A program made the position numbers and the translations under genes. Below, piece by piece: positions 61,614-64,000 of a stretch of 64,000 bases of DNA. The notes under the pieces are model-generated. The model saw only the letters and a program-made list of their open reading frames with translations. It was not told where the DNA came from and searched no databases. Source of the DNA: Baaleninema simplex PCC 7105. Lineage in GTDB: Bacteria; Cyanobacteriota; Cyanobacteriia; Cyanobacteriales; Geitlerinemataceae. The stretch is taken from positions 1,023,175 to 1,087,174 of the forward strand of contig NZ_KB235958.1 in NCBI RefSeq assembly GCF_000332355.1, in the 5' to 3' direction. The first letter of the stretch is position 1. Every line of letters begins with the position of its first letter.

Positions 61614-61712
61614 TAGCAGTACGACGTCGTTTGCGAATTGTTTTCAGGATAGATCGTTACGGCATGGGGTTTTCAGCCGATCTGTTTCCGCAAACCATTT
61701 AGGATTGCTATA
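61612..61712. mobile_element. Short IS630-type element (type A), copy 3
   Basis: 101 bp, ends TATAGCAGTACGACG and GGATTGCTATA, nearly identical to the copy at 20339-20439. Confidence 0.8.
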
Positions 61713-61811
61713 CTATAGATTTTTATGAAATTGGTAAATTTACCAAGTCTTCTACAAAAAAGTTTATCTTGAGATTCGCCTATATAGGTTTTCCATTATA
61801 CTATTATCATC

Positions 61812-61932
61812 GGGTCTTCGGAGTTTGTGATTATAAATGTATAACATAATACAAAAAATAGAGGATTCGAGAGTCAAAACCCTTGAAATCTCGTGAATTT
61901 AGTTTTTCTGTCACCCTAAACTCCGAAGAGCC
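61812..61932. mobile_element. Short non-autonomous element (type B), copy 2, 8-bp target duplication
   Basis: 121 bp, nearly identical to 61468-61588, flanked by TTATCATC (61804-61811 and 61933-61940). It ends 35 bp before the decarboxylase start, so it may affect that gene's promoter. Confidence 0.82.
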
Positions 61933-61967
61933 TTATCATCTCAATTTTTGAAGACCAAATTTCGAGA

Positions 61968-63416
61968 TTGAAAAACATTAAAAATCTTGGAATCGTGCAA
62001 CACCAAACCCCATTTATAGATGCCTTAAAACAACAATCCCAACGCTACCACACCGCCTTTTACCTACCAGGACACAAACAGGGAAGGGGAATTTCCAAAC
62101 TCCTTAAAAACTGGTGGGGAAACACTGTTTTCCAAGCCGACTTACCCGAACTTCCCGAACTCGATAACCTCTTCAATCCCGATGGCGTCATTCAAGAGGC
62201 GCAACATCTCGCCGCAGACGCCTTCGGTGCATCTCAAACCTGGTTTCTCGCCAACGGTTCTACCACCGGAATTATCGCCGCTATCCTCGCCACCTGTTCC
62301 CCTGGCGATAAAATCCTTCTCCCCCGCAACGTTCACAAATCGGTGATTTCGGGAACGATTCTCGCGGGAGCGGTTCCGATATTCGTCGAAACCGAATACC
62401 ATCCCCATTGGAATATCGCCCTCAAAACGACTCCAGAAACCCTAGAATTTGCCTTAAACCAACATTCCGACATTCGCGCCGTTTTAATCGTTTCTCCCAC
62501 CTATCACGGCGTTTGTAGCGATATCGAGGCAATTTCTCAACTCTGTCACCGCCGCAACCTCCCCCTGATCGTAGACGAAGCGCACGGCGCACATTTCCAC
62601 TTTCACCCCAATTTCCCCAAATCCGCGATCGCCTCCGACGCCGATCTCGCCATCCAATCGACCCATAAAACCCTCAGTGCGTTGTCTCAGGCGTCGATGT
62701 TGCACTTAAAGGGAAATCGCGTCGAAGCCAAACGGATCGATCGCGCGCTATCCTTAGTTCGATCCACCAGTCCCAACGCCTTACTTCTAGCCAGTCTCGA
62801 CGCCGCCAGACATCAAATCGCCACCGAAGGATTCAACTTACTCCAACACACCTTAACCCTCACCAAACTCGCCAGACAACGACTGTCGCAACTTCCCGAT
62901 TTAGAAATTTTCGAGAGTTCCCCACCCTTCGACACCACTCGCCTCACCGTCAGCATCGCCAACTGGGGATTGACTGGATATACCGCCGACGAATCCCTTC
63001 ACGAACAGTTCGGCGTCACCTGCGAACTCCCCGAACTGCAACATTTGACCTTTGCCATTACCCTGGGAAATACATCTGAAGATATCGATCGCCTCGTGAC
63101 GGGATTCGAGAAACTCCGCCGCCTTCCCCACGACACCGAAACGGTCTCTCACGTGACGTTTCCACCGATTCCATCGCTAGCGTTATCCCCTCGAGAGGCA
63201 CATTTCGCCAAAACGGAAACCGTCGCGTTACACGAGAGTCTCGATCGCGTTTGCGCCGAAATCGTTTGTCCCTATCCCCCCGGAATTCCCGCCTTAATAC
63301 CGGGAGAGCGGATTTCTGCCGCCTCCATATCATACATCGAGCAAATTGTCAACTCCGGCGGAAGCGTCACGGGATTGGCAGCAAAAGCCGAACCCCGTTT
63401 AACCGTAGTGGCGTAG
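61968..63416 (+). CDS. Orn/Lys/Arg decarboxylase family, PLP-dependent
   Basis: The 482-residue protein has the family start TAFYLPGHKQGRG and DLPELPELDNLF (about residues 29-65), the PLP-phosphate loop FLANGSTTG (about 92-100), the cofactor-contact DEAHGAH (about 203) and the PLP lysine in STHKTLSALSQ (about 232). It decarboxylates a basic amino acid, probably arginine or lysine, toward polyamines; substrate cannot be decided here. The length fits the short cyanobacterial form without the N-terminal wing domain. The start is a TTG at 61968. A copy of its last 16 codons lies at 63597-63650. Confidence 0.88.
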   Translation: MKNIKNLGIVQHQTPFIDALKQQSQRYHTAFYLPGHKQGRGISKLLKNWWGNTVFQADLPELPELDNLFNPDGVIQEAQHLAADAFGASQTWFLANGSTTGIIAAILATCSPGDKILLPRNVHKSVISGTILAGAVPIFVETEYHPHWNIALKTTPETLEFALNQHSDIRAVLIVSPTYHGVCSDIEAISQLCHRRNLPLIVDEAHGAHFHFHPNFPKSAIASDADLAIQSTHKTLSALSQASMLHLKGNRVEAKRIDRALSLVRSTSPNALLLASLDAARHQIATEGFNLLQHTLTLTKLARQRLSQLPDLEIFESSPPFDTTRLTVSIANWGLTGYTADESLHEQFGVTCELPELQHLTFAITLGNTSEDIDRLVTGFEKLRRLPHDTETVSHVTFPPIPSLALSPREAHFAKTETVALHESLDRVCAEIVCPYPPGIPALIPGERISAASISYIEQIVNSGGSVTGLAAKAEPRLTVVA

Positions 63417-63450
63417 CCTTCTCTGTGTCCTCTGTGTCTCTGTGGTGAAT
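63369..63450 (+). repeat. Decarboxylase 3' tail plus TCTGTG repeat, copy 1
   Basis: This covers the last codons of the decarboxylase gene, then TCCTCTGTGTCTCTGTGGTG. It is repeated with few differences at 63597-63679. Confidence 0.75.
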
Positions 63451-63596
63451 AAAAATTTAGTCGCTCGCGGCATTTTTAGGCTTGACTTCAGCAAATTTTT
63501 CGGATATTCTAATAGCAGTCTAAAATAATGGGAATATTTAAAAATAATTGATTTTTAAATCAATATCAAACACATATACGATCGCGTAGCAAGCAT

Positions 63597-63679
63597 AACG
63601 GGGTTAGCAGCAGAAACCGAACCCCGTTTAACCGTAGTGGCGTAGCGCTCTCTGTCTCCTCTGTGTCTCTGTGGTGAAT
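63597..63679 (+). repeat. Duplicate of the decarboxylase 3' tail plus TCTGTG repeat, copy 2
   Basis: Matches 63369-63450 (shared CCGAACCCCGTTTAACCGTA and TCTGTGTCTCTGTGGTGAAT). The gene-free spacer 63417-63716 holds this duplicate and otherwise an A+T-rich stretch with nothing recognised. Confidence 0.75.
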
Positions 63680-63716
63680 CTACCAGCTTCCCACACACCA
63701 CATCGAACTCACAATA

Positions 63717-64000
63717 TCAAGACTCGAGCAGTTCCTGCTGCACGTCGCCGTGTTCCGTGACCCAAGCCAGATGGGAAATGCGGCGACTGCGAGCGTACTG
63801 ACGCACTCGATCGCCGTCCGAGAACTCCTCAAGGAGCAGCTCCACCCGCACCAACTCCGAAGCTTGGCGCAACTCGCGAGCGCAGGAAAAAGCGGCCGCT
63901 TGTGCGCGGGGCGTCGAAGGCACCACCAACCAATCGCTAGCAGGCGTGTTGGTCGGGAGCCGATCGCCCGTCAACAGCGTTTGTTGTAAATCTTCGAGGT
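63717..64000 (-). CDS. hisZ: ATP phosphoribosyltransferase regulatory subunit, C-terminal part (runs off the window)
   Basis: The minus-strand frame is open to the window edge and reads LEDLQQTLLTGDRLPTNTPA, then SDWLVVPSTP, AAAFSCARELRQ, VRVELLLEE, QYARSRRISHLAWV. This is the anticodon-binding-like C-terminal end of the HisRS-related family, most like HisZ, which activates HisG in the first step of histidine synthesis. HisS is the main alternative; the cyanobacterial HisZ end with ...HLAWVxEHG fits better. About 94 residues are inside the window, ending with QQELLES. Confidence 0.7.
   Translation of the reverse strand, partial: LEDLQQTLLTGDRLPTNTPASDWLVVPSTPRAQAAAFSCARELRQASELVRVELLLEEFSDGDRVRQYARSRRISHLAWVTEHGDVQQELLES

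Overview
The window is cyanobacterial. The HIP1 octamer GCGATCGC recurs throughout the housekeeping genes, and pentapeptide-repeat proteins, a very large Rhs/Ig/PPC surface protein and many IS630-type elements all fit a filamentous cyanobacterium. The species cannot be named from sequence alone.

Bases 1-42300 are an accessory polymorphic-toxin region on the minus strand, built from two paralogous giant genes and displaced copies of their 3' ends. (a) 22977-42299 is an intact 6440-residue Rhs megaprotein: DUF4114-like head, Ig-like repeats, 20 PPC-like units, a VWA domain, more Ig-like repeats, YD repeats, Rhs core, and a C-terminal PD-(D/E)XK-like toxin. It is followed 16 bp later by an ankyrin-repeat gene. 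Two promoter-less 'orphan' cassettes come next, each with a copy of the Rhs core, a diverged toxin of the same fold and its own ankyrin-repeat gene (20489-22156 with 19783-20307; 18427-19759 with 17582-18250). (b) 5457-17214 is a second megagene, cut at its 5' end by an IS66 remnant and split by an IS701-family and an IS4-family element. Removing each IS plus one target duplication restores one reading frame. It ends in a NucA-like nuclease domain and is followed by a pentapeptide-repeat gene. A truncated, frameshifted orphan of the same nuclease end lies at 1186-4261. The arrangement suggests two rules of partnership: REase-like toxin with ankyrin immunity, and NUC1 nuclease with pentapeptide-repeat immunity. 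Both are inference.

Bases 43300-53950 hold more ordinary genes: a Nudix hydrolase, 4-alpha-glucanotransferase, a RloA/RloB-like defence pair, a GH38 alpha-mannosidase, an unknown cyanobacterial protein, and a GH19-like lytic enzyme whose N-terminal leader is cut off by an in-frame TAG.

Bases 54300-61960 are a mobile-element and duplication zone: an IS630 element interrupted by an ISKra4-family element with an exact 8-bp duplication, three tandem LRR genes, and a pile-up of short non-autonomous elements (some nested). Bases 61968-64000 hold an Orn/Lys/Arg decarboxylase, a duplicated copy of its 3' tail, and the 3' end of a hisZ-like gene.
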